A stretch of 64,000 nucleotides of DNA. It comes from Phoronis australis. Lineage: Eukaryota > Phoronida > Phoronidae. The notes beneath the pieces are model-generated. The model worked only from the letters and a program-made list of their open reading frames with translations. It was not told the DNA's origin and searched no databases. This document shows positions 13,101 to 23,224 of this stretch, in pieces. A program made the translations under genes and the position numbers. The stretch spans positions 706,802 to 770,801 of the forward strand of contig NMRA01000004.1 in the NCBI GenBank assembly GCA_002633005.1, read 5' to 3'. Positions within the stretch are counted from its first letter, which is position 1. Each line of letters opens with the position of its first letter.

Positions 13101-16100
13101 AAGAACTATCCATACGTTCCGTTGCCTGTGCATGTTCACGGCGCCTCTCTAGTATTGCTTGATCAGTGTATTCCGGTTCGAACTGATAGCCTGCGAAACC
13201 GAACGATCCATCTGTGAAGTCTTCGTCGGATGAGCTCTTGACCGAGTCGGGATTGGCACCGGCAAGTTGCAATGTAGACGTTTATTATTCTGCATTCTGT
13301 TTCAAAATGAATTAATATTCCCATCCTAAAATGATCCTAACCAATGCAGCTTATATGAAACTGAAACAAAGTCTGTCTCATTAGATACAATTTGTAATGC
13401 CTTGGAGTGCTCGTAGTGCAAATGTTTTGAGAAGCCAGCAATGAGTATACCACTGCGTTACCGGCTTTTGATACTGGCAACAAAGGTAATTGACCGGGCA
13501 CCGAGGCCGTGTGAACACATGCTAATTCAGTGTTTGCTGACAGAAAGTTGTGAAACAATTACTCGATTTTATATGCTACTGTCACATGTTAGGGGAATCT
13601 TTATTTAGAAATACAAATACATTATTCAAATCATTGTTACTGTACAGCCTTTGCCCTGATGGTCTGTGGAAGGAGAACCCGACTTTGTGGCCCCCAGACA
13701 AGTAAGTGGATTTTCAGTTTCATTACGGGCTAATTCACATAAATAATTACGTGCACATTATTTCGTTGGCTCACTATTACAGTCTTTTCTTGACTGGAGG
13801 TTTAGTTTCCAAATCCAGCTGGTTTATGTTCGTGCCAGTTCCGGCGGCCGCGACGGGCCTGATTGGGTTCAGAGCCACTGGCCGGGATAACGAGTCAGTC
13901 CGGTCGTGACTGGCCTAATTGGGTTGCTAGCCACTGGCCGGGATAACAAGCGTTTTGTGTGTTTAGAACTCAAAAATTCACAAGTATAAACAACACAGAT
14001 CTAGGTTCTCCTGTCTGTATTTCACGGAAGAATACTTCGAATTTATCTTCGAACAGACCCCAAACTCCTACGGACCTTGGTAAATTGACTTGCCGAACTT
14101 TGTAGGCTACGGTGTGTCCAAATACCAGTAAATCCGTAACAGCGAAATAAAACAACACGTTTTTATAAGAACTCCGTGTATTGTAAGGTTTTACATCGAA
14201 GTTTGATGATTTATTGGTGTTAAACGATGAATTCAAGCGATAAGCTGACACCACTAACCCGTATTGTGAACTGCTGAACAGACTGCGTGTGAAACCAATT
14301 ACATCATTGGATAATTTCAATCCCTCCGTCTGCCGTCAGGTGTCAGGTAACGCAACCGAACCTGCCGTTATCGAGTAGAAGTACTCGATCTAAATTGATA
14401 CAAAATAGATTGTTTTTTGGCTGGCATTCTCTTTTAACTTGGCAAAAGGGTATATTTTCTTAAATTGGAAAGCCTGTAGTCTTTGATTTTGAACTCAATA
14501 CTAATCTGTTATTGATTGGGTCACGTGGCCATGTCTTTTAAATTGATAAAAATTTAGCGAAACACAAACTATGTACAAGTATAGCAAAATAATGGTATCA
14601 ATAACATGACCGAATTTCATTTTGATCTACACATGATAAAATCTTAAAAATGCTGCTTCAGGTTTCTAAAGTATTTTATTTTTGGTTTTTGTAACATTAG
14701 TTTTTTCTTAAAAGTAATGGGTCTTATTTTTTATTGCTCCTCACGCAATAGTGGAACATTTTGAAAACAATTCCTAGCATTGTTTTTTAGAACAATGTCT
14801 AAACATAGTATCTGAAAGCTTTGTATGAATCTGATCAGCCATTTCTTAGATATGACGTTGATCGTTCTGAATTCAGCCAAATTTGGACCTTTTCCTGGCA
14901 TTCTTCACATTTTGTCAAATAGCATGGCAACATTGAATGGAAATCCTTGAGTAAAATAGATATTCCCACACACATGGAACATGAGGAAGTGTCATCACTT
15001 TTGTAGTATTTTTATTTGCCANAATACCAGTAAATCCGTAACAGCGAAATAAAACAACACGTTTTTATAAGAACTCCGTGTATTGTAAGGTTTTACATCG
15101 AAGTTTGATGATTTATTGGTGTTAAACGATGAATTCAAGCGATAAGCTGACACCACTAACCCGTATTGTGAACTGCTGAACAGACTGCGTGTGAAACCAA
15201 TTACATCATTGGATAATTTCAACCCCTCCGTCTGCCGTCAGGTGTCAGGTAACGCAACCGAACCTGCCGTTATCGAGTAGAAGTACTCGATCTAAATTGA
15301 TACAAAATAGATTGTTTTTTGGCTGGCATCCTCTTTTAACTTGGCAAAAGGGTATATTTTCTTAAATTGGAAAGCCTGTAGTCTTTGATTTTGAACTCAA
15401 TACTAATCTGTTATTGATTGGGTCACGTGGCCATGTCTTTTAAATTGATTAAAATTTAGCGAAACACAAACTGTGTACAAGTATAGCAAAATAATGGTAT
15501 CAATAACATGACCGAATTTCATTTTGATATACACATGATAAAATCTTAAAAATGCTGCTTCAGATTTCTAAAGTATTTTATTTTCGGTTTTTGTAACATT
15601 AGTTTTTTCTTAAAAGTAATCGGTCTTATTTTTTATTGCTCCTCACGCAATAGTGGAACATTTTGAAAACAATTCCTAGCATTGTTTTTTAGAACAATGT
15701 CTAAACATAGTATCTGAAAGCTTTGTATGAATCTGATCAGCCATTTCTTAGATATGATGTTGATCGTTCTGAATTCAGCCAAATTTGGACCTTTTCCTGG
15801 CATTCTTCACATTTTGTCAAATAGCATGGCAACATTGAATGGAAATCCTTGAGTAAAATAGATATTCCCACACACATGGAACGTGAGGAAGTGTCATCAC
15901 TTTTGTAGTATTTTTATTTGCCACTGTGATATGCATGTTCCAGCCTTGAAACTGTACAATATCTTTAAATAGCCATTTTAGGACCAGGACCATATGTAAC
16001 AATCTTTGCTGTGAAATTATGTGAATGTTATCAAACGCCATGTGTAGCGTCATCTCTTGCATTAGATTTGTTATAGAGTCTGTGTATTTCTTGGCCTTCG

Positions 16101-19100
16101 TTGGCTAAGTGCTGAACACTCATCATTTTAGTTGTCATCCTGACTTATGAGAGGGAAGCTGTTCTCATCACAGCTGTTCAAAGATTGCGTGGTCTTCCCT
16201 ATCTTAATAAAGTGATAGTTGTGTGGAATAGTCCAAAACCTCCGTCACCTGACATAAGATGGCCTGAGATTGGTGTTAAAGTTGTGGTAAGTTTTCCATA
16301 GTGCTCTGGGCCTCTTCTTAGATGCAGTGAATAATCTTTTGTGTCTGATGAAATAAAATTTGCCAAGTATATGTTAGATGGCCATTCAGTTCCGTTTCTT
16401 TTCTGTTTGTATATCTTAAAAGGACACGAGTCACATATTACCAAGAGTTCTTTACACAACATGCACACACTGTGCATGATCTCAAAAGTTCTGTTTTTAG
16501 TTGATATTGGATGCAATATGGCGCTGTGGCGGCCATTCTTGTGAATTGAAATTTTAATGCTTGTAGGAAGGTACTGTTTGAATCCGGCTCAAAGATTGTG
16601 TTCCGTTTATAGGTTGTTAAAACTAAGGCTAACAGTTTGAACAATCGTTTCTTACCTTATGATGCAATTGAAACAGAGGCCATACTGTCTATTGATGATG
16701 ATGTGCATTTACGCCATGATGAGATTGTGTTTGGATTCAGGTGAGTGTCCCCTTTTACGATATTAAGTTGTTGATGGGAGCATCCACTATAAAGTTTTAG
16801 TAACATCTTTTTTCATTTCAGTCATGTACAGCAATAATTTGGTCATTCACAAATGTTTAACTTGTGGAGATCGTTACATGCTTTAGGTGTGAATCGAGCA
16901 CAAGAAGTTGTCATTGTACTCCATTTTATCTTAAGTGTAATCATATAAGAAGACACCTGAGCTTGACATATGAAGTTCCCGTCTGGTCAGCACTAAACAG
17001 AGCTTGGAATTTTCCTCTTTTAAGGGAATTTCCTCTTATTTGATTTCCAGTGTCTTCTTTTTCCATCTCTTTTTATCATTGTCTTGACGTTATTTATGCA
17101 AAAATGTTTATTTCAGTTAATTTTTACAACACAAAAGATAGTTCTATCACACAAGCCTATTTGTAGAATGATACATCACCTGGATAATTTTCCTCTTTTT
17201 GTCATTGGTCATTCCATGCTCTGACTAAAGTTTGGTCTCTTGGTTTATAGATGAGAATTCAGAAAGTGCGTTTATGTACCGTATGCACTCGTGTCATCTC
17301 TGTGCTTATTTGATGTCCTGTGGTGAATAATGCCACAACACGACAATGTGTTGCTGCAGTCACCAACGAGTCAATGTTTCCCCATTTCTTATTGACTCAA
17401 AAATTACTTGAAAACCAACTGTGTTCCTATGGCTCTTAGTTCATTATTAGCGTGACTTGTACTGTGTATATGTCATCAAGCAACATTTGTAGAGTTTTCG
17501 TTATTTACAGCATGATGAGTAAGTCTGGAAATAGAAAATGGAAATTTTGGAAGTTATTTTTGTACGGAATAAAAGAAGCGTTACTGTAATTTTAATTTAG
17601 GTCTCACTGCATGTTAACTAGTCCATTGTTGGCAACTTATTTTAAAGCTAAGGAGTGCAATACGGTTGATGAAATTTGAAGGTATTATCCTTTATTTTGA
17701 AAACGATTGAATTTAGGTCATGATTGCTTGTAACTGAAATTTTCTCTTTGTCAAACGAGCAGACTCTGGAAAACTGTAGTCAGTCAAGGGCATAGCAGTG
17801 AAATTTTGTTTCTAGCTGTTTTGTTTTCCTTGTTTGCTCAGGCATACCTGTTGACTTTAAAGCTGTCTTAATACCTTAGGTTATGCAAGGGGGCTTGAGC
17901 TGTGTTTCATGTATTCTCCTCTCCTCCCTGCCTCCCTCCCTTACCTGGTGGTTATTTAAGAAATGAAAGCTCTTAAGTACAGCCTTTCTGGTATTAGTGA
18001 AATCTGTTTAAACTGGTAATTGTACTGTGAAATGTGATTGTTCATAGCAACATTTTGTCTTTTTCATATTAGGTTAGTTTTGATGTGGAAAATCAATTCT
18101 CCAGTTTACAAAAATAGTGTAGTTGCCTTTTGTGGCATCACATTGAAATTCACTTGCCCTTGTGTGCTGTGAAAACATGGTAAATATTCTTATCTTGTCA
18201 TAGTATATTTTGTATTTGCTCAGTTCCTTTTTAGGTGATAATTTGGTATATTATAGAAATGCCATGTCTGTGCAAATGTCCCCGGATGATTGTTTTTACT
18301 TTATTACCCTTGATATTTATCCAGAGTGTGGCGGGAATCAAGAGACAGACTTGTTGGTTTCCCTGGACGCTACCACGCCTGGGATCTCGAGCATGAAGGC
18401 TGGCTGTACAACTCCAACTACTCATGCGAGCTGTCTATGGTGTTAACCGGTGCTGCTTTTTATCACAAGGTAAGCCTAGACATGTTTGGGAAAACAACCC
18501 CAGGGTAGCGTTCCATAACACTAGGACCTCGCTGAAATGCAAGACTTTACTGGAAAGCAGAGATTACGTGAGACATTGCCGTATATTTTAAATGAGAACG
18601 CATGATTTTGTACAGGTTTTATTGAGATCCTAGCGTAGGTCCTAGCATTAGTGAACTCTACCCAGATTGCACCTGTTATTTAAGCCTTTTTCATTTCCTG
18701 CTAAAAATAGGAGGATTTGGAAATAATCCTGCCAGCATTTTCTTGGAATCAATATAAATTTGACCTAGTAATTTTTTCACTCTGAGCATCATTTCTGCTT
18801 CGAAATCATATCATATGATATCACTTAACAGTAAATTTTTCTGTTGGATTCCTGGATACATGAAATAAATTTATCATTCTTATTGCTGCTATTACATTCA
18901 AAGGGATACTTTCCACTTTCTAGGCTGTGAAACTGTTTATGTTTGAGTTAGAAAACCAGGTAATCCTTGCTTTGTCTCCTAACAGGGAACACTCGACAAT
19001 GATCAAGCTTTAAAGTGGTATTAAACCAACTGTTTTCTGTTAAAAACAAGATATGATCTAGGTCAATTACCATTATGAAATTAGTCTCAAATTGTTCCTT

Positions 19101-22100
19101 AGTAAAATTAGAGATGATTTCAGGCTTTGGAAGAAGTGACAGTTTGTTATTTCTTAAGACCAATGCCATGAAGTTTCAGGTCACAATGTGACCATGAATA
19201 TTATGAGATTGGTCTGGTGAAATATTGCAATGTCTGTCCTTCATGAGACCTGAGATCGTTCTTAAACTACGTAAGATACAAGATAAGTTGTGGCGTGAGT
19301 AAAAAGGAAGAGTTTGAAATCTAAAACCTTATCTTACATAACCCATCATAACATTTGAAATGAGAATTTTGCTTGATATTTGTATTTAAAAATGCAACCT
19401 GAAAAAGGTAGGGAGTAACCAGCCCCCAGTGAGATTTGAACTCACGACCCCTGGTTTACAAGACCAGTGCTCTAACCACTGAGCTATGGAGGCTATATGA
19501 TGGCAGAATTTAATATCTTATCTCTTAACACCTGTGTGATGAATATCGGCTCTGATGTATTGATTCTGAGTATTATTAACTTACCAATCTTCACTTCCGC
19601 TTTAAGTATTGATCATTGTTACTATGACAGCAACAGCTGGGCAGACATAAGTTGATCAAATCTGGGAGTGTTTACAAGATCAGTTTATTTGCGATTACAA
19701 ATCTTATCACATGAGATGCCTTTGTAGCTCAGTGGTTAGAGCACTGGTCTCGTAAACCAGGGGTCATGAGTTCAAATCTCATCAAGGGCTTTCATTTTTT
19801 CAAAAATGTGTACTAGTATTGTCAACTTATTGTTCAGACTAATTTCACCAATGCATAACTCAAAATGTATTGAAGTAGAATAAAATAGGTGTTGCCAAAG
19901 CAATGGCCTCAGAACCCCGTTTTCCACAGGGCTTGGAATTTTCCTCTTTTTTTGAATTTGATTTCCTCTTATTTGATTTTCAGTTTCCTCTTTGTGTCTC
20001 TTTTTTATTCATGCAAAAACGATCATTTCATTTAAATTTTACAACACAAAAATATTTCTATCACACAAGCCTATTTATTTATGGAACAATACATCACCTG
20101 GAGAATTTCCTCTTTTTTGTCATTGATCATTCCAAGTCCTGCTTTCATCACAAAAAACAACTTTTGATTTAGACCTCTTTCTGTTATGAAACTTTTCGAA
20201 AATTGTTGATGCAACTTCTCAGCTTAGGAAGAACTAATAGTGTTATTGCTTGAGACCTGGGTCTATAAGTTGTCTTATGTGTCATTTATTGCTTGATACC
20301 TGGGTCTATAAGTTGTCTTATGTGTCATTTTGTTCGCCAAGCTTGATCTCGAGCAGTGACCAACTGTCAGTTCTATGAAAGACCTAAAATCACTTCACAT
20401 GTGAGTAAGGACGATGTCGAGACCAGTTTGTAGCGACATGTTGTCTCAATCAAAAGTTAGTTCTTTGACCTAACGGAGGGTTTTAGGTGCTTTAAAGGTT
20501 CTGTGACTGCAAAGTGCCAATGAAATAGTAGTTAACAATGGACTCTTAAGCCTAAGCTACCAGGTTCAAATCCTAGTAGACACATTCAAAGCAAATCTCA
20601 ACATAAGGTAATATTACCATTTACCGACTCCAAATGATTGTCTGATTTTTATTTTTAGAATGCAGACATCTGCAAATCATATAACACAAAGTTACGAGTA
20701 TCTAATTGAATATTGATCATTCAATAATTTGATTGATTTTCATGGAAAACCCTGAGAATTTCACAAATCAATGAGATGGAAATGCTTTTGCTTTCCTATG
20801 AATATTAATTTTGTTTCCACACAGTTCATCATCCACATTTTGTTCCTTCCAGGCAACACTGAGTTTTGTATTGGAGTGCATTCCACTAGATCCAATTTTG
20901 GAAACCTTTTCTGGGCTTTGAAAATACTTTGTTTGGACTAAATTTGACAAACTGACCTGTGGAGGTGTCCACTTTTGTGCACCAAAGGCAATTACTGTTG
21001 TCAAGCTTGTGATAAAGTTTGTGCTTTATATTGTGGGTGTGGCTTTAATTTCAAAGATCCTTGAAATGTTCATAAGAAAGACCTGGGATAGCGCATTTCT
21101 GTATCATGTTCGGCATGTTGTGCAAAGACAGTTGCAATGTCAGAAGACCCTAATAGCATGACATGAACTTGGAAATACTGGAATGTGCAAAAAGCACATA
21201 TGTGTTGTAAAGTTGTGGAATTAATATAGGAAGAGTAATGATTGACGTCATGATGGCGTTTTTCCGTTCCGTGACTTTACCAGACGTAGAGGGTTGTGAG
21301 CCTGTGATAACATCTATCTTCTTTGTTAACTGCCAAGCACAGTCTTTTGTCTGGTATGACAACAAACAGGCCAATTATCTACCAGGCTTATTACAGACCA
21401 CCTGTGAACACAGTCAAACCCAGAGCGAATAGGTACATTTGGAAAGCATAGATTGTCGTAACTTCGGTTGTAGTTGGGCAATTTTGGCAATTCAAAAACT
21501 AAACATGATCACCATTTGATGAGGATTTCAGAAATGCTATTGGTTTGTGTTCAAATAGGTTATAACTTAACTTTATTTTAGCAGCACAGCCTAGTCAGGG
21601 TAGACACGACCTTATTGGAGATTAGAGCAATTATCAAACTAAAGAGAGCTTACCCTCCAACCATAAATGCCAGAATGGAGTTAATCAGTCATGTAAGATA
21701 TTGGCTACAGGGGTGTTCTTCCCAACTTGTTATTGGGCTACAGAATCCAACAAGTTGGGAGCAACAGGAAAACACCGTAATGTGTTTTCATTTGTTCAAA
21801 GCTATTCTAACCCTGACAAGATTCATCTTTAGAAGTGGTGCATAGTAGTGTTGTGTCATTGCTTATTTTGTTTTCAGTATTACGGGTTCTTGTACAGTTA
21901 CGTGATGCCTCAGGCAATCCGTGACAAAGTGGATGAGTATACAAACTGTGAAGACATCGCTATGAATTTTCTCATTTCTCATATTACGAGGAAGCCGCCG
22001 ATTAAGGTGAGTCATGTGAAAAGTCTTCAACCTTCAGATCAATAACACACCTCGTGAAAAGTTTTTCACATGGTGCAAAGTTGTTCCAATGGTCGCCATG

Positions 22101-23224
22101 TGGTTCATAAACTGTAATGAATTTATACAGGTTTTGTTGATCTTGTAGATACAACATATTTTACTTTTTGTGGCCTGTAATTACAGTGTTTACAGTGTGT
22201 TTACAGTGTGTTTACAGTGTGTTTACAGTGTGTTTACTGATTTACTGAGCTCTTCCAGGTTATTAACACTCTAAAGCATGTTTTACATTTATTGTATTTT
22301 TATGCTCTTTAAATAAAGTTTATTATTATTATTATTATTATTATTATTCCAGGAGATTTGACCACATTGTTTTCTGTCACTACTTAAACTTAATAAATAA
22401 TCAAGAATTGTTATATTTTGAACTTTTTGTGGAATGGTAATATTGAAAAGATTGAAGAGTGAATCTTGTCATATTGACTTACCCGAGTACCAGGCAATTG
22501 CTTATTAGTGTCATTTTAATGCGTAAAATACTCGACCCATTTCAAGAACAATACTGATTTCTATTGTTGTACCAGAATTACAGCTGATTTGCAGGTTTTC
22601 CAATTGAGTTGGGGAAGTGAAACAGAATCACCATCTCACTGCATAACTTTGCATATAAGGTCAACAGTCTTTCTCGTGGAAAACCAGCATGAGGTTTTAT
22701 GAATCTCAGGTGGACTGTCACTGTCTGCAGGTTAGCACCATGATATCAAGTGGGACAAAAATTCACCTTGCCTCTTGTCTCACAAAGAGTCTATTTCTCC
22801 AACGTGAGTGTAGGATTACTTTAGACTGAGTGACATAGTAGCTGGACATTGGCTTTTTGGAAAATGTTTTTTGATATGAATAGAAGCTTGCTTGGGAATT
22901 TCGCATCACGTTAAAATTGTCATGTTTCACTCAAAGGGGAATGTAAAATGTGGCCTATCGCCAGTGCTTAGTGAGAGTTTGAATTGTTTTCATAGATGTT
23001 CATCACCATTGTAGGTAACCTCGCGGTGGACATTCCACTGTCCTGGCTGTCAACAATCCTTGTTCACAGATGACTCGCACTTTCAGGAGCGACACCGGTG
23101 TATGAACTTCTTTGCCCGTGTCTATGGCTACATGCCACTGTTGAACACTCAGTTCCGCGTTGACTCGGTGCTTTTCAAGACGAGAATATCTCATGATAAG
23201 CAGAAATGTTTTAGATATGTTTGA
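10175..23224 (+). CDS. EXTL3: Exostosin-like 3 glycosyltransferase (complete, 7 coding exons)
   Basis: EXTL3 is a Golgi type II membrane GlcNAc-transferase that starts and shapes heparan-sulfate chains. I assembled seven coding exons: 10175-12086, 12417-12518, 16132-16286, 16613-16740, 18325-18469, 21878-22006 and 23015-23224. All have GT..AG borders and compatible phases, giving 926 residues (human about 919). Seen in order: a short cytoplasmic tail; one membrane anchor (about residues 28-47); a coiled coil (about 75-150); a Cys-rich start of the exostosin (GT47) domain with S-G-F-P-V-Y-V-Y-D; and a C-terminal GT64 domain whose Mn/UDP-sugar motif is D751-D752-D753 (L-S-I-D-D-D-V-H-L). The GT64 part includes [26 protein letters not shown] and C-E-D-I-A-M-N-F-L. 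The start is supported by an in-frame TGA nine bases upstream. No lesion was seen, so it should be functional. The family call is firm. Confidence 0.96.
12866..13162 (+). pseudogene. THAP-domain pseudogene inside EXTL3 intron 2
   Basis: THAP domains are C2CH zinc-binding DNA-recognition modules common in transposase-derived genes. From ATG 12866 the frame reads M-P-L-Y-C, then C11, then [11 protein letters not shown], the usual Cys pair and F.FP block. At 12977-12979 the expected Trp is a TGA stop. The same frame continues to [13 protein letters not shown], where the C-x2-H ligand pair is C62-x2-D65, so the His is now Asp. It ends at TGA 13160-13162. A nonsense codon plus a lost zinc ligand make it dead. 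It lies on the same strand as its host gene, wholly within the intron. Confidence 0.65.
13099..13281 (-). pseudogene. Possible spliced exon, acidic, with F-E-P-E-Y-T motif
   Basis: On the minus strand an open stretch after a TAA reads through [15 protein letters not shown] and then [18 protein letters not shown]. It ends at a good donor (GTAAGC, 13093-13098). The Y.FEPEYT..... block followed by a charged helix resembles the segment before the P2RX7-like C-terminal domain in uncharacterised invertebrate proteins. That link is from memory and tentative. It overlaps the tail of the THAP relic antisense. There is no acceptor or ATG close by, so it may be an isolated exon fragment. Confidence 0.3.
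13856..13950. repeat. Two-copy direct repeat, about 39 bp, period 56
   Basis: GGCC(T)GATTGGGTT..AGCCACTGGCCGGGATAAC occurs at 13856-13894 and again, slightly diverged, at 13912-13950. It lies within EXTL3 intron 2. The function is unknown. Confidence 0.75.
14121..15923. repeat. 901-bp tandem duplication separated by one N (likely assembly artefact)
   Basis: 14121-15021 and 15023-15923 align end to end with no net length change and about ten single-base differences. The first copy ends at the N (15022) and the second begins right after it. Beyond the second copy the unique intron resumes. This is the pattern of two overlapping allelic contig ends joined rather than merged. It carries no coding sequence and lies in EXTL3 intron 2, so the true intron is probably about 0.9 kb shorter. 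Confidence 0.85.
17001..17220 (+). mobile_element. MITE-like element, copy 1 (EXTL3 intron 4)
   Basis: This AT-rich 220-bp unit is bounded by AGCTTGGAAT and ATTCCATGCT, which match as inverted termini at 9 of 10 positions. It is related along its length to 19930-20138 (shared TTCCTCTTATTTGATTT, ACAACACAAAA, CTATCACACAAGCCTATTT and ACATCACCTGGA blocks). No coding capacity. The presence of two copies with matching ends supports a non-autonomous DNA element. Confidence 0.6.
18501..18665. mobile_element. MITE-like element with imperfect TIRs of about 33 bp (EXTL3 intron 5)
   Basis: CAGGGTAGCGTTC...CTAGGACC at the left is mirrored by GGTCCTAGC...GAACTCTACCCAG at the right, roughly three quarters identical after reverse complementing. 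The element is about 165 bp, starts about 30 bp after the exon-5 donor, and has no coding potential. Confidence 0.5.
19402..19406 (-). terminator. Pol III T-run downstream of tRNA-Thr(TGT)
   Basis: Five consecutive A on the + strand, read as T5, lie 14 bp beyond the 3' end of the minus-strand tRNA gene. Confidence 0.45.
19421..19493 (-). tRNA. tRNA-Thr (anticodon TGT)
   Basis: A 73-nt cloverleaf can be drawn. The acceptor stem is GCCTCCA with TGGGGGC. The A box is TAGCTCAGTGGTTA. The anticodon arm is CTGGT-CTTGTAA-ACCAG with anticodon TGT, and the T arm contains the B box GGTC.TGAGTTCAAATCTCA. The discriminator is T, as in animal Thr tRNAs; no intron, CCA not encoded. It lies in EXTL3 intron 5, antisense to the host, and is divergent from the second Thr tRNA 224 bp away. 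It looks intact. Confidence 0.93.
19718..19790 (+). tRNA. tRNA-Thr (anticodon CGT)
   Basis: A 73-nt cloverleaf: acceptor GCCTTTG with CAAGGGC; A box TAGCTCAGTGGTTA; anticodon arm CTGGT-CTCGTAA-ACCAG giving anticodon CGT; B box GAGTTCAAATCTC; discriminator T. The body is almost identical to the TGT gene at 19421-19493 apart from the anticodon wobble base and the compensated acceptor stem, pointing to duplication followed by anticodon change. A T6 run follows at once. It is sense to EXTL3, within intron 5. Confidence 0.93.
19795..19800 (+). terminator. Pol III terminator of tRNA-Thr(CGT)
   Basis: A T6 run starts four bases after the mature 3' end of the plus-strand tRNA gene. Confidence 0.7.
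19930..20138 (+). mobile_element. MITE-like element, copy 2 (EXTL3 intron 5)
   Basis: It is related to 17001-17220 in the same orientation. The ends GGCTTGGAAT and ATTCCAAGTC match at 9 of 10 positions as inverted repeats. The interior is T-rich with no coding potential. It lies about 140 bp downstream of the tRNA-Thr(CGT) gene. Confidence 0.6.
20245..20330. repeat. 43-bp tandem duplication
   Basis: ATTGCTTGA(G/T)ACCTGGGTC... occurs twice head to tail at 20245-20287 and 20288-20330 with one or two differences. It is a recent local duplication in EXTL3 intron 5. Confidence 0.85.
22183..22239. repeat. 11-bp minisatellite (TTTACAGTGTG)n
   Basis: About five head-to-tail copies of TTTACAGTGTG lie in EXTL3 intron 6. 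Confidence 0.85.
22319..22348. repeat. (TTA)n microsatellite
   Basis: About ten TTA units follow AAATAAAG in EXTL3 intron 6. The AATAAA just before it, with the ATT tail, could mark the 3' end of an old retroposed copy. Confidence 0.85.

Noticed and set aside
20505-20583. tRNA-like stretch with B-box GGTTCAAATCC and CTCTTAA loop
   Set aside because: The anticodon and acceptor stems do not pair and the A box is poor. At best it is a decayed tRNA or SINE head.
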